64,000 nt of DNA from assembly GCA_963727765.1 (NCBI GenBank), contig CAVSGZ010000013.1, forward strand, positions 248,001 through 312,000, written 5' to 3'. Both the position numbers and the translations under genes were made by a program. Of this stretch, positions 17,767 through 30,785 are shown one piece after another. The notes under the pieces are model-generated. The model had not been told where the DNA came from and did no database searches. It worked only from the letters and a program-made list of their open reading frames with translations. Source of the DNA: FEN-299 sp963727765 (GTDB lineage Bacteria > Acidobacteriota > Vicinamibacteria > Vicinamibacterales > Fen-181). Numbering within the stretch: the stretch's first letter is position 1; each line of letters starts with the position of its first letter.

Positions 17767-19185
17767 TCAGCGCTCGTAGAGCGCGCCGCCCCTGATCGTC
17801 AGCACGACCTTTCCGGCATTGCGGATGTCAGCCAGGGGGTCGGCGGCGACCAGCACCAGGTCGGCTGCCATGCCTTCTTTGATCTGGCCGAGGTCGGACG
17901 GCCGGCCGAGCAGGGCGGCGGCGTCGCGGGTGGCGGACAGGAGAATCTGCCCGGGCGTCAGTCCAGCGCCGGCCAGCAGCTCGAACTCCCGGTGCAGCGA
18001 CGGCCCGTGGAACACGCGGTCCTCTCCGGCGCCACTGCCGGCCACGATCGTGGCGCCCGCTTCAACCAGCCGCCTGACGTTCCTCTGCTGCCCCTCGACC
18101 GCGCTGGCTTCCCGCGCCGAGGCTTCACCCGCCTGTCGCTTCGTCAACGTCGGCGCGAACGCCGCCAGGAAGTCGAGACTCGACCCAGGGGCGCAGGGCG
18201 CTTCGAACTCGGCCACCGACCCGTCGCCGGCCAGCAGCCTGCGCTGCAGGTCGTCCACCGTCATGACAGGAACGATGACGATGTGCTGGCGCACGATCCG
18301 CTGGATGGTGTCCTCGTCGATCGGTTCGGACACGCGGCTGACAATGACGTCGGCATGCGCAGTGACCGCGGCGAGCAATTCGCCGAGGACGGAGACCTCG
18401 GCGAGCGCCCGCAGATGGCGCGCGTGGGCGGCGGCCACGGCAGCCTCCGCCAGACCGGCCTCGGCCTCGCGTTCACCGGGTGACGCGCCGAAATGGAAGG
18501 CCACCAGGTCCGGCTTCGACGGCCGGAGTCCCTCGATGAGGCCGGCCGCCTGTTCCGAGCTGTTCGCCGCCAGCGCCCGTTCATCGGCCACGGTTGGTCC
18601 AGCCGGCGAAGGCGGAAGCAGCCGCAGCACCGGGCCCGTGGTTGCGACTCGCGGCGACAGCGCGTCGTCCGTCCTGCCGTCGCGCAGGTCGAACGTGGAC
18701 AGCGGGCCGCCGATGTTCATCACCGTCGTCACGCCCGCGCACAGGTAGGCCCGCAGGTACTGCGCCGGCGCGCGACCGCTGTTGGGCTCCGCGAGACTTG
18801 CCGGCGCCGGGTCGGTGAAGATCGAGGCTGCGCGGTCGCCGCGAAGCGGTTGCGCGTCCAGGTTGCCGGATCGGTAGAGGTGAACGGCCGCGTCGACCAG
18901 GCCAGGGAGGATCCACTTCCCCGTGCCCTCGATCAGGCGGGCGTCCTTCGGCGCCTTTCGTGCGGCCGAGAGCCCCATGGCCGCGATGCGGCCATCCCGG
19001 ATCACGATCGCGTCGTTCCGCCGCGCCGGCGCCCCGCTGCCGTCGATGAGCATGCCGCCGATGATGACGATGGGGCGCGGCATGGCGACGCGCATGTCCT
19101 GGGCTGCGAGCGGGGAAAGAACCGCCAGCCATCCCAGCGCGGCCGCCAGGGCGAAGCCTCTCAGCAGAGGTCGGGCGCGGCGCAT
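17767..19185 (-). CDS. Exported amidohydrolase-fold protein lacking most metal ligands (likely pseudoenzyme)
   Basis: 472 residues: signal peptide to about residue 28 (LSPLAAQ), then the composite amidohydrolase layout of COG1228 proteins. The scaffold is clear: GGMLIDGSGAPARRNDAIVIRDGRI, LPGLVDA, VTTVMNIGG, LHREFELLAGAGLTPGQILL, and IKEGMAADLVLV. The metal-site residues are changed: DAHVHL-type HxH reads DAAVHL, the Lys position reads VAFHFG, the two later His positions read LAEVS and IVSRV, and the GTDAG Asp reads GSGAG. It starts 3 bp after the NrfD gene, so it is co-transcribed with the redox module. A binding or structural role is likelier than hydrolysis. Confidence 0.85.
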   Translation of the reverse strand: MRRARPLLRGFALAAALGWLAVLSPLAAQDMRVAMPRPIVIIGGMLIDGSGAPARRNDAIVIRDGRIAAMGLSAARKAPKDARLIEGTGKWILPGLVDAAVHLYRSGNLDAQPLRGDRAASIFTDPAPASLAEPNSGRAPAQYLRAYLCAGVTTVMNIGGPLSTFDLRDGRTDDALSPRVATTGPVLRLLPPSPAGPTVADERALAANSSEQAAGLIEGLRPSKPDLVAFHFGASPGEREAEAGLAEAAVAAAHARHLRALAEVSVLGELLAAVTAHADVIVSRVSEPIDEDTIQRIVRQHIVIVPVMTVDDLQRRLLAGDGSVAEFEAPCAPGSSLDFLAAFAPTLTKRQAGEASAREASAVEGQQRNVRRLVEAGATIVAGSGAGEDRVFHGPSLHREFELLAGAGLTPGQILLSATRDAAALLGRPSDLGQIKEGMAADLVLVAADPLADIRNAGKVVLTIRGGALYER

Positions 19186-19188
19186 GGC

Positions 19189-20412
19189 CTATGTACGGTC
19201 CTCCCGCCGGAACTCGCCGAGCGAGATCGGAACCGCCACCTTGAGCATCAGCGTGAAGACGAGGAACCCGAAGGCGAAGATGCCGGCAGCCACGCGCAGC
19301 TCGGTCAGCGACGGCGAGTACTGGTAGATCTCGCCGAGCGTGTCGGGAGTGAGGCCGGGGATGATGAGCCCCATCCCCTTCTCGATGTAGCAGCCGGCGT
19401 AGGTGGCCAGGCAGCCGATGTTGAGCGTGATCCAGTTGCGCCGCATCCTCGGCGTGATGAAGAGCGCGAACGCCGCCACGTTCAGCGTGACCGCCGTCCA
19501 GGCGTACGGCACCAGCGTGCGGTGCGCGCCCAGCCCCTGGTACCAGTAGCGCGTGAACAGCAGGTGCTCGGTGTTCGAGTAATACTCCTTGAACGCCTCC
19601 GCGCCGTGGAGGAACAGGTTCAGGAACATCGCGTAGGCCATCAGCTCGGCGATCTTGTGGATGGCCTCGTCCTGGATCTCGAACGACGTGAACTTGCGCA
19701 GCAGCTGGAGGACGACCAGCAGAATCGCGGGCCCCGAGCAGAAGGCCGACGCGAGGAACTGCGGCGCCAGGATCGACGAGTTCCAGTACGGCCTCGCGGC
19801 CAGCCCGTTGTAGAGGAACGCCGTCACCGTGTGGATCCCGACCGCCATCGGGATCGACAGCAGCACGAGCGGCACGACGAGGCGGGCGTTGTAGTGATGG
19901 CCGTGGTACGCCCTGTAGAGGATGTGCGTGGCGATGGTGAAGTTGAGCAGGAAGTAGATGTTCAGCACCAGGACGTCCCAGGCCAATAGCGACCGCGGGA
20001 AGTTCAGGTGCCCGACAAACGGCATCAGGTGCCAGAAGCGGTCGGGCCGGCCGATGTCGACGGTGACAAACAGCAGGCACATCACGATCGCGCTCAGCGC
20101 CAGCAGTTCGCCGTAGATGACGATCTCGCGGATCGGCTTCCAGTCGTAGATGTAGGCCGGGATCACCAGCACGACCGCCGCCGCCGCCACGCCGACGAGG
20201 AATGTGAAGTTGCCGATGTAGAAGCCCCAGCTCACCTGGTCGCGCATGGCGGTGACGATGAGGCCGGTCCGCACTTGGTTGGTGTAGGCCGCCGCGCCCG
20301 ACGCGATCAGGATCAGCAGCGCGGCCACCCACGCCCAGTAGGCGCGGTTGCCGCGCAGCACGAGCCGCAGGCTCCCGGTCACGAATCGCGAGAACAGGTG
20401 GAGGGTGTTCAC
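19189..20412 (-). CDS. NrfD/DsrP-family integral membrane quinone-interacting subunit
   Basis: 407 residues with about ten transmembrane helices. The segment MRDQVSWGFYIGNFTFLVGV, then LLFVTVDIGRPDRFWHLMP and NFPRSLLAWDV, is characteristic of the DsrP branch of the NrfD/PsrC family. These proteins bind menaquinol at the periplasmic side and pass electrons to an FeS subunit. It begins 9 bp after the ferredoxin gene. No DsrM/K-like membrane cytochrome b or heterodisulfide-reductase-like partner is present, so electrons probably go only between quinone and the tetrahaem cytochrome. The direction cannot be told from sequence. Confidence 0.88.
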   Translation of the reverse strand: MNTLHLFSRFVTGSLRLVLRGNRAYWAWVAALLILIASGAAAYTNQVRTGLIVTAMRDQVSWGFYIGNFTFLVGVAAAAVVLVIPAYIYDWKPIREIVIYGELLALSAIVMCLLFVTVDIGRPDRFWHLMPFVGHLNFPRSLLAWDVLVLNIYFLLNFTIATHILYRAYHGHHYNARLVVPLVLLSIPMAVGIHTVTAFLYNGLAARPYWNSSILAPQFLASAFCSGPAILLVVLQLLRKFTSFEIQDEAIHKIAELMAYAMFLNLFLHGAEAFKEYYSNTEHLLFTRYWYQGLGAHRTLVPYAWTAVTLNVAAFALFITPRMRRNWITLNIGCLATYAGCYIEKGMGLIIPGLTPDTLGEIYQYSPSLTELRVAAGIFAFGFLVFTLMLKVAVPISLGEFRREDRT

Positions 20413-20421
20413 CAGGTACCT

Positions 20422-21345
20422 CTAGGTGGCGTAGAAATAGAAGAACTTGGGCATCGTGTTGAGATCCTCCTTCAGCACCAGCACGCGCTTGTGCTCGATG
20501 ATGTAGCGGATCTCGCTGTCGGGATCGAGCAGGTTGCCGAACTTCCGCGCGCCGACCGGGCACACCTCCACGCACGCCGGGTACCGGCCGTTCCTCGTCC
20601 GCTGGATGCAGAAGGTGCACTTCTCGACCACGCCCTTGGGCCGCGGCCGGTTGCCGAACAGGTGCGTGTTCGGGTTGAGGTGCCCCTCCGGGATCGTCGG
20701 CTCGCCCCAGTTGAAGTGGCGCGCACCGTACGGGCACGCCGCCATGCAGTACCGGCAGCCGATGCACCAGTCGTAGTCGATGACGACGATGCCGTCGGGG
20801 TCGGTGTAGGTGGCGCCGACCGGGCAGACCTTCGTGCAGGGCGGGTTGCGGCACTGCTGGCACGCCACCGGCACGTAGAAGTGGTTCTCCTCGGGCACCT
20901 CCGCCGGGTGGTAGTAGGGGTCGGCGTGCGTGAAGTCGACGCCCCGCTCCTTGTCCATCTGCAGCACCCGGATCCAGTGGATCTGGGGGTCGCGCGACTG
21001 GTTGTTCTCCTCGACGCACGCGTAGACGCAGCGGCGGCACCCGATGCAGCGCGAGATGTCGAGCGCGTAGGCGAACTCCACGCCCGGCATCGGCGGCGTG
21101 TCGGCCACCGTGACGGCCGTCTTGTAGCGCGCGGAGTACTCGCGCTCGAGTTCCTTGATGCGGCTGCGGAGCGTCTCCTTCGACATCTCGTGCAGCCGCC
21201 TCGGCCCGCACGCGGTCATCAGCAACCCGCCCGCGGCCGCGCCGGCCAGCGAGGCGAACTGCCGCCGCGACACGCACGAGCCGCCCGGCTTGCGGCCGGT
21301 CTCGGACGCCAGCGCCGGCTCGATGGGAATCGACCGTCGGTCCAT
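20422..21345 (-). CDS. Periplasmic 4x[4Fe-4S]-type ferredoxin subunit, DsrO/NrfC-like, Tat-exported
   Basis: 307 residues. The leader has a twin-arginine motif (SRRQFASLAG, near residue 26) and a lipobox-like LLMTAC, so it should cross folded and perhaps be lipid-anchored. Four Cys clusters follow: CIGCRRCVYAC, CQQCRNPPCTKVCPVG, CIGCRYCMAACPYG and CTFCIQRT with CVEVCPVG, enough for four cubane clusters. A basic/acidic helix (KETLRSRIKELEREYSARYK) follows the leader, as in DsrO. It sits between the cytochrome (13 bp) and NrfD genes. Start 21345 was chosen because the Tat signal begins there; the longer upstream frame is meaningless. Confidence 0.9.
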   Translation of the reverse strand: MDRRSIPIEPALASETGRKPGGSCVSRRQFASLAGAAAGGLLMTACGPRRLHEMSKETLRSRIKELEREYSARYKTAVTVADTPPMPGVEFAYALDISRCIGCRRCVYACVEENNQSRDPQIHWIRVLQMDKERGVDFTHADPYYHPAEVPEENHFYVPVACQQCRNPPCTKVCPVGATYTDPDGIVVIDYDWCIGCRYCMAACPYGARHFNWGEPTIPEGHLNPNTHLFGNRPRPKGVVEKCTFCIQRTRNGRYPACVEVCPVGARKFGNLLDPDSEIRYIIEHKRVLVLKEDLNTMPKFFYFYAT

Positions 21346-21358
21346 CAGGTTCTCCTCG

Positions 21359-21934
21359 TTACTTGCGCGGCGGCGCGGGGGGCACGGGCGCCGGCTTGGG
21401 CGCGAGCGGCTTGAAGCGCGGCTGGTGGGGGTTGTGGCAGTGGACGCACAGCAGGTACGTCTTGTGGCCGTTCCACTGGCCCGTCCGGCGGCCGTGGACG
21501 CCCGCCCGCCAGTCGCGGTACTTCTCGCCGTGGCACTGGCCGCAGAGCCGGTACGACTCGTCAAACGGCACCGGCTCACCGCTTGCCAGGTGCAGCACGT
21601 CGCGGTTGTCGGCGTTGTGGCAGTCGAGGCACCAGAGCTGCGCGGTCCCGTGCTTCAGATCGATGTCGGTGTGCATCTCGGTCAGCTCCCGCCTCGTGCG
21701 GTTGACCTTCATCGAGGCGTGGCAGGCCGAGCAGGGGAAGATCCCCTCGGTGAACGGCGGCGGGGGGACCTCGAGGTGCTCGGTCGGCTGGGCCGCTGCG
21801 CCCTGGCCGGCCGGCGCGGCCTTCGCGCCGGTCGCGCCCGCTCCACCCTGCGCCCGCGGCGTGGCGGCCGCCGCCACCACGCACACCAGCCCGGCGAGGG
21901 CAAGGCCGAAAAGCCGCCGCGTCGCGCGCATCAT
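21359..21934 (-). CDS. Tetrahaem c-type cytochrome
   Basis: 191 residues with a signal peptide (ending near ATPRAQ) and four CxxCH haem sites: CSACH, CLDCH, CGQCH and CVHCH. Additional His residues (MHTDIDLKHG, GVHGRRTG, HNPH) can give bis-His ligation. An Ala/Pro/Gly-rich linker lies between the leader and the first haem, and the tail is Pro-rich. The G-run GGGGGGAAAA precedes two tandem ATGs, 21934 or 21931. It heads the cytochrome-FeS-NrfD-amidohydrolase operon. DsrJ proteins are trihaem and NrfB pentahaem, so this is neither; a CbcS-like or novel quinol-linked cytochrome fits. Confidence 0.87.
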   Translation of the reverse strand: MMRATRRLFGLALAGLVCVVAAAATPRAQGGAGATGAKAAPAGQGAAAQPTEHLEVPPPPFTEGIFPCSACHASMKVNRTRRELTEMHTDIDLKHGTAQLWCLDCHNADNRDVLHLASGEPVPFDESYRLCGQCHGEKYRDWRAGVHGRRTGQWNGHKTYLLCVHCHNPHQPRFKPLAPKPAPVPPAPPRK

Positions 21935-21983
21935 TTTTCCCCCCGGTTCCCGCCATGGTAAACGATTCCGCTTGGTCCTGAGG

Positions 21984-22009
21984 GCACAAATACGTCCCCG
22001 TCTTTGTGC
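21984..22009. repeat. Inverted repeat upstream of the cytochrome gene
   Basis: Arms GCACAAA and TTTGTGC flank TACGTCCCCGTC. It lies about 50-75 bp upstream of the cytochrome start and could be an operator or a short dispersed palindrome. No -35/-10 pair could be assigned with confidence nearby. Confidence 0.4.
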
Positions 22010-22118
22010 ATCGAAGGACTCCGTGAACGAGCGGCGATCCAGTCCGACAGTTGAGGACCTCGGGGGAAGGCAGGCTGATGAACGCCTCACCCATCTTGGA
22101 CACTTTGAAAAGTGAAGG

Positions 22119-22190
22119 GCGGGCCTCTCCGCCTCCGCGCGCAGCGCTTCGGCGGATCCGCCGTAGCCGGGCGAAGGCGGACAGGCCCGC
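22119..22190. repeat. Composite REP-like palindrome
   Basis: Outer 16-bp arms (22119-22134 and 22175-22190) are complementary at 15 positions. Between them lies the perfect palindrome GGCGGATCCGCC (22151-22162). The core GTAGCGCTTCGGCGG-like sequence also occurs near 43450. Together with the following octamer array it fills the 318-bp gap between the YncE fusion and the cytochrome; I see no gene there. Confidence 0.6.
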
Positions 22191-22219
22191 CGACGAACTG
22201 GCGCGGTCAGCGTCACGTC

Positions 22220-22251
22220 GCCAGATCGCTCGATCGCCAAATCGCGAGATG
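22220..22251. repeat. Octamer tandem array, GCNNGATC family (4 units)
   Basis: GCCAGATC, GCTCGATC, GCCAAATC and a closing GCGAGATG lie 1 bp from the stop codon of the minus-strand YncE fusion gene. The same family and the same closing GCNAGATG occur at 33055-33086 and 62376-62435. Confidence 0.7.
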
Positions 22252-22252
22252 T

Positions 22253-24796
22253 CTACCTGTCATCGTCTGGCGTGGCCGGCCGCCCGCGCACGAACGCCGC
22301 GTGCACCGGCGGCGGCATGACGCTCGCCGGCCCCTTCACCGACTTCCAGATGATCTCGTTGAGCAGCTGCTCGGGCGCGCGATCGACCTCCGCGAAATCG
22401 ATGCCGGCCGAGGCCGCCGCGCCCCAGGCATTGGCGCGGTTCTTCTCCGTCACGTCGATGCGCGCCGGCCGCATCGCGTAAGGCGCCAGCACTGGCATCG
22501 GCTGGAACGCCGCGTACATCGGCGTCGCGCCGGCGTCGAGGTTGCTCATCGGCGGCAAACCGAGAATCAGCTCGATCGTGCGCAGCATGCCCGCCGTGTC
22601 GTAGAGCGTCGAGTCCACCGCGCCGCGCTTCACGAAGGGGCTCGCGACCAGCGCGATCGAACGGTGGTTGTCCACGTGGTCCGGCCCGTCCTGAGCATCG
22701 TCTTCGAGGATGAAGATCGCCGATTCCTTCCAGAACCGGCTCTTCGAAACCGCCTCGACGAGCCGGCCGATCGCCGTGTCGTTCTCCGCCACCATCGCGC
22801 GGGGCGTCGGGTAGCCCGGGCGCGTGCCGGCCGTGTGGTCGTCGCCGAACGCGAAGATGTTCAGCCGCGGCAGGTTGCCGTCCTTCTCGAACTGCCTGAA
22901 CTCCTCCAGCCAAGCGTCGACGCGCACGTTGTCGGGGACTGACAGGTCCCAGGGGGCGAACTTCGGGCTCACGCGCCCCTTCAGGCCCGGCACCGAGGCG
23001 ACGACGTCGCCGACGCCGGTGTCCCGCTCCTCCTCGGGCTCGGCGCCGCGCATGGTGAACTCGCCGTAACTGCGCACGCTGACGCCCGCGCGGACGGCGG
23101 CGTCCCAGATATAGCCGTTGAGCGGCGCCGTTACGTTGCCGTAGGCGTTTCGCATCTTCCCGCCACCCTGGGAGAGGTAGCGCGCGCCGCGGCCGCCGTA
23201 ATTGGTCGGCCAGATCTTCTGCACGAAGTCGTTCGCGTAGGCCCCGGTCGAGAAGGCGTGGCCGTCGTAGCTCACCTCGGCGTCCACGTAGAAGTTGTCG
23301 AGGACGACGAACTCCCGCGCGACGGCGTGTGCGTTGGGCGTCACCTCCTCGCCGAACAGGCAGAGGTTCGGGTCGCCGTTGCCGCGCTCGAGGTCGCCGA
23401 GAATCTGATCGTAGGTGCGATTCTCCCGGATGATGTAGAAGACGTACTTGATGGGCGAGGGGTCGCCGACCTTGCGCGGGATCGGTGAGCCGACCGGCGC
23501 GCCCGCCGGCGCGAGCATGGTGCTGGCGGCGAGCGGCGTCAAGCTGTACACCGTCTTCGTCATCGCCTGCAGTTCGGCCGTGTCCGGGGTGTGCAGGATC
23601 GACAGCGCGCCCTCGAGCATCGATCCGCTGTACTGACCCTCGGCGCCGGGGATGCCTGGGTTCTTCCCGCGCGGGTTCGCCGAAGAAGTGAGCCCCTTCC
23701 CCGACAGCACGTAGATCCGCGACCCGTCCCTGCTGAACTGCGCCGCCGTCGGATACCAGCCGGTCGGGATGAATCCGCTTACGGCCGAGTGACCCGGCGT
23801 GCTCACGTCCACCACCGCCACCGCGTTGTTGTCGGCGACGGCGACCAGCAGCGTCCTGCCGTCGGGCGAGAGGCCGAGGGCGTTTGGCGTCGCGCCGGGC
23901 GGGACGTTCGGGAACAGCGCCACCGAGATCTGCTCGGTCGTCGTCTTCGTCGCCACGTCGACGACGAAGACGCTGTTCGTGTTGGCGCAGGCGACAAACA
24001 GTCGCGAGCCGTCCTTCGAGAACATCATGGCGCTGGGGTGCTCGCCGACGACAATCTCGCCCCGCCTGTCGAGCGTGGCGGCGTCGAACACGAGAACCGT
24101 CGTTCCGCCCCACACCGAGACGAACACCGTCTTCCCGTCCGGCGACACCACGCAGGTGTACGCCTCGGCCCCGACATCGACGGTCCGCAGCACCAGACCC
24201 GCCTTCAGGTCGAGCATCGTCAGCGCCTCGCCGAGGACGTGGACCGCGTAGAGGTACCGCCCGTCCGGCGAGATGGCGAGGCCGCCGACGAAGCTCTGCT
24301 CGACCGGTTCCGGCCTGGCGATTCCGGGCAGCGGCTTCAGGGAGTCGCGGCCGAGGGCGTAGACGGCGCCTGTCGTGAGCTTGCCTGGCGTCCAGTAGAA
24401 CTCGTTGACCGTCGTCTGGCCGGCGCCGGAGGAGAAGACGCGCCGCTTGTCGGGATGCCATGCGAGGCCGAGCCAAGCGTTGTCGAGGTGGGCCCTGCTG
24501 GCGACGACGCCCCTCTCGAGGTCCACGACCGTGAGCGTGGGCTTCTGGTAGCCGTTGTTGGTGACGACCAGGTACTTCCCGTCGGGCGATTCGACCATCG
24601 CCAGCGGCAGGTCGCCGATCTGCATGTGGCGGCCGGCGGGCTTGATCTTCCAGCCGTTGGGCAGGAGCGTCACGCCGCCGCCGAGGCTGCCGGGCAGCGC
24701 GGGCGGCGGCGGGGCGAGGCGGGCGACAGTGACGACGGCGGCCGCGACGAAAAGGGTGCAGGCCGTGGCGACGGCGGCGAAGTGGCGGTTGCTCAT
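22253..24796 (-). CDS. Bifunctional YncE-type beta-propeller / phosphoesterase protein
   Basis: An exported 847-residue fusion. A signal/anchor segment (LFVAAAVVTVARLA) leads into about 370 residues of YncE-like beta-propeller blades. The repeating SPDGRYLYAV / SPDGKTVFVS / SKDGSRLFVA / SPDGRTLLVA motifs mark successive blades. From about residue 440 a phosphoesterase domain of the alkaline-phosphatase superfamily (PF04185) follows: VFYIIRENRTYDQILGD with the metal-site residues, VLDNFYVDAEVSYDGH, FILEDDAQDGPDHVDNHRS and ALVASPFVKRG. A phospholipase C or phosphonoesterase role is possible, but the substrate is unknown. The C-terminal 60 residues are a conserved-looking tail. Confidence 0.87.
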   Translation of the reverse strand: MSNRHFAAVATACTLFVAAAVVTVARLAPPPPALPGSLGGGVTLLPNGWKIKPAGRHMQIGDLPLAMVESPDGKYLVVTNNGYQKPTLTVVDLERGVVASRAHLDNAWLGLAWHPDKRRVFSSGAGQTTVNEFYWTPGKLTTGAVYALGRDSLKPLPGIARPEPVEQSFVGGLAISPDGRYLYAVHVLGEALTMLDLKAGLVLRTVDVGAEAYTCVVSPDGKTVFVSVWGGTTVLVFDAATLDRRGEIVVGEHPSAMMFSKDGSRLFVACANTNSVFVVDVATKTTTEQISVALFPNVPPGATPNALGLSPDGRTLLVAVADNNAVAVVDVSTPGHSAVSGFIPTGWYPTAAQFSRDGSRIYVLSGKGLTSSANPRGKNPGIPGAEGQYSGSMLEGALSILHTPDTAELQAMTKTVYSLTPLAASTMLAPAGAPVGSPIPRKVGDPSPIKYVFYIIRENRTYDQILGDLERGNGDPNLCLFGEEVTPNAHAVAREFVVLDNFYVDAEVSYDGHAFSTGAYANDFVQKIWPTNYGGRGARYLSQGGGKMRNAYGNVTAPLNGYIWDAAVRAGVSVRSYGEFTMRGAEPEEERDTGVGDVVASVPGLKGRVSPKFAPWDLSVPDNVRVDAWLEEFRQFEKDGNLPRLNIFAFGDDHTAGTRPGYPTPRAMVAENDTAIGRLVEAVSKSRFWKESAIFILEDDAQDGPDHVDNHRSIALVASPFVKRGAVDSTLYDTAGMLRTIELILGLPPMSNLDAGATPMYAAFQPMPVLAPYAMRPARIDVTEKNRANAWGAAASAGIDFAEVDRAPEQLLNEIIWKSVKGPASVMPPPVHAAFVRGRPATPDDDR

Positions 24797-24810
24797 CCGG
24801 AGATTCTAGT

Positions 24811-24890
24811 CGCAAGTCGGAGGACGGGTCGAGTAGTCGGCGCTGACGATGAGGAGTCGGGGGACGGGGTGAGGAGTCGAAGCCCGGGCA
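24811..24890. repeat. 20-bp degenerate tandem repeat (4 units)
   Basis: Four 20-bp units begin at 24811, 24831, 24851 and 24871, each with AGTCG at positions 6-10; the third and fourth share TGAGGAGTCG. The array fills most of the gap between the start of the YncE fusion and the rRNA terminator. Confidence 0.6.
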
Positions 24891-24916
24891 GCGCGGTCAG
24901 GCAGGTCACTGCGTAC

Positions 24917-24955
24917 GAAGAAAAGGCCCGACGGAGTTTCCTCGACGTCGGGCCT
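24917..24955 (-). terminator. Rho-independent terminator of the rRNA operon
   Basis: On the minus strand AGGCCCGACG (24955-24946) pairs with CGTCGGGCCT (24933-24924), a 10-bp stem, and is followed by TTTTCTTCG. It starts within 10 bp of the 5S 3' end. Confidence 0.9.
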
Positions 24956-24962
24956 GAGATAT

Positions 24963-25078
<116 letters not shown>

Positions 25079-25267
25079 GAAATTCTTTGAACCGGCCCCG
25101 CCGACTGACGTCGTTGCTCGGCGACGATATGCGCCTGAGTGCGCGGGGCGATTCAAACTTGATAAAGAACGGTCCGCCTTCGCCGTGGCGACGGCGGACA
25201 AGCAACTGAACATCCTGCAAACGGCAGTTCCTGACGCGGGCGCACGCACCGCGTTAAGAATAGTTAT
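25079..25267 (-). other. 23S-5S spacer with 23S processing-stem arm
   Basis: It contains the 3' arm of the 23S processing stem at 25203-25224, complementary (21 of 22) to 28343-28364, and a hairpin with 7-bp arms GTCCGCC/GGCGGAC near 25171-25198. No tRNA is present. Confidence 0.7.
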
Positions 25268-28260
<2,993 letters not shown>

Positions 28261-28403
28261 AGAACCCGATATCCCGCGGCTCCGGCTTGCGCCGAAAGCC
28301 TGCGGATAACGGAACGCACTGCGTGTGCTTAGTCAGAAACTACCGTTTGCAGGATATTCAGTTGTCAAAGAGCCGCGACCGGTCTTCTGGCCGCTTCAAA
28401 CTC
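28261..28403 (-). other. tRNA-Ala to 23S spacer with boxA and 23S processing-stem arm
   Basis: The minus strand carries GCTCTTTGACAAC (28373-28361), a good boxA antitermination element. It also holds the 5' arm of the 23S processing stem (28343-28364), which pairs with 25203-25224. Confidence 0.7.
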
Positions 28404-28479
28404 TGGTGGAGAATACCGGGCTCGAACCGGTGACCTCCTGGTTGCAAACCAGGCGCTCTCCCAGCTGAGCTAATTCCCC
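28404..28479 (-). tRNA. tRNA-Ala (UGC)
   Basis: 76 nt including an encoded CCA. Acceptor GGGGAAT pairs with ATTCTCC, the D-arm contains AGCTCAGCTGGGAGAGC, the anticodon loop reads TTTGCAA, and the T-arm has GGTTCGAGCC. It lies in the 16S-23S spacer downstream of tRNA-Ile. Confidence 0.96.
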
Positions 28480-28584
28480 GAAATCCGTTGTGTTGCGGTG
28501 CGCGAGGTGAGGTTCGATAGGAAGGATTCCGTTTCGACGGTCTCACCAGGCGTCAGTAATTGCGCAACCTTCACTCCTCGGATT

Positions 28585-28661
<77 letters not shown>

Positions 28662-28712
28662 CGATGCCCTGTATTCGGCGCGAGCCTGCATGCTCGCCCA
28701 GGCCGATTCTCT

Positions 28713-28734
28713 CAAAACTAGATAGGCGTGCAAG
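28713..28734 (-). other. 3' arm of the 16S rRNA processing stem
   Basis: The RNA made from this segment is complementary to the leader segment at 30592-30614 (shared GTGCAAG and CTAGAT cores with one small mismatch). The two arms bracket 16S, as RNase III stems do. Confidence 0.65.
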
Positions 28735-28815
28735 GTGACACTCAACCCTGTGAGTACCAGATCGATCTCGAGTGGTCCGCCTTCGCGCCTTGCGGCGCTT
28801 GGGCGAGACATGCTC

Positions 28816-30368
<1,553 letters not shown>

Positions 30369-30685
30369 GTTAAATTCGTCGGCCCCGGCAACCTCGCGGC
30401 CACCCGGGCGCAACTGCTTCAACGCGAGAAAGTTTTTGGCTCTCTTGCTGCGTTGTTTCGGATTGTCGAATACTTTGCGGTTGTACCCCGATCCTCGCGA
30501 ACCAGGGCACCCGCAAGTCTGATACTCGACGGGTTGTGTCCGACGTCGCCTCGCGGCTTGCGCCGCTCAGCTCCGCCGAGACTTGTGTGTGCTTGCACGC
30601 ACTATCTAGTTTTCAAAGAACCGACCCGCCGGCCGCCAACTTCGCAGCCACCGTCCCCTCGAACCGTTCTCAAGGGAACCTTTTG
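30369..30685 (-). other. rRNA operon leader with boxA and 16S processing-stem arm
   Basis: A leader of about 300 nt. GTTCTTTGAAAAC (30621-30609) is a boxA-type antitermination element. It overlaps the 5' arm of the 16S processing stem (30592-30614), which pairs with 28713-28734. No open frame here looks coding. Confidence 0.7.
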
Positions 30686-30714
30686 ATGTTACGAGAACCG
30701 GGAACGCCTGTCAA
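30686..30714 (-). promoter_or_regulatory. rRNA operon promoter P2 (proximal)
   Basis: On the minus strand TTGACA (30714-30709), a 17-bp spacer, and TAACAT (30691-30686). The downstream CAAAAGGTTCCC is shared with P1. Confidence 0.8.
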
Positions 30715-30785
30715 CCACTTTCTTGCCGGCCGACCGATTTCCCGGAACCGGCCCCAAAACCAATCTCGTTTTGGGGAACCTTTCA

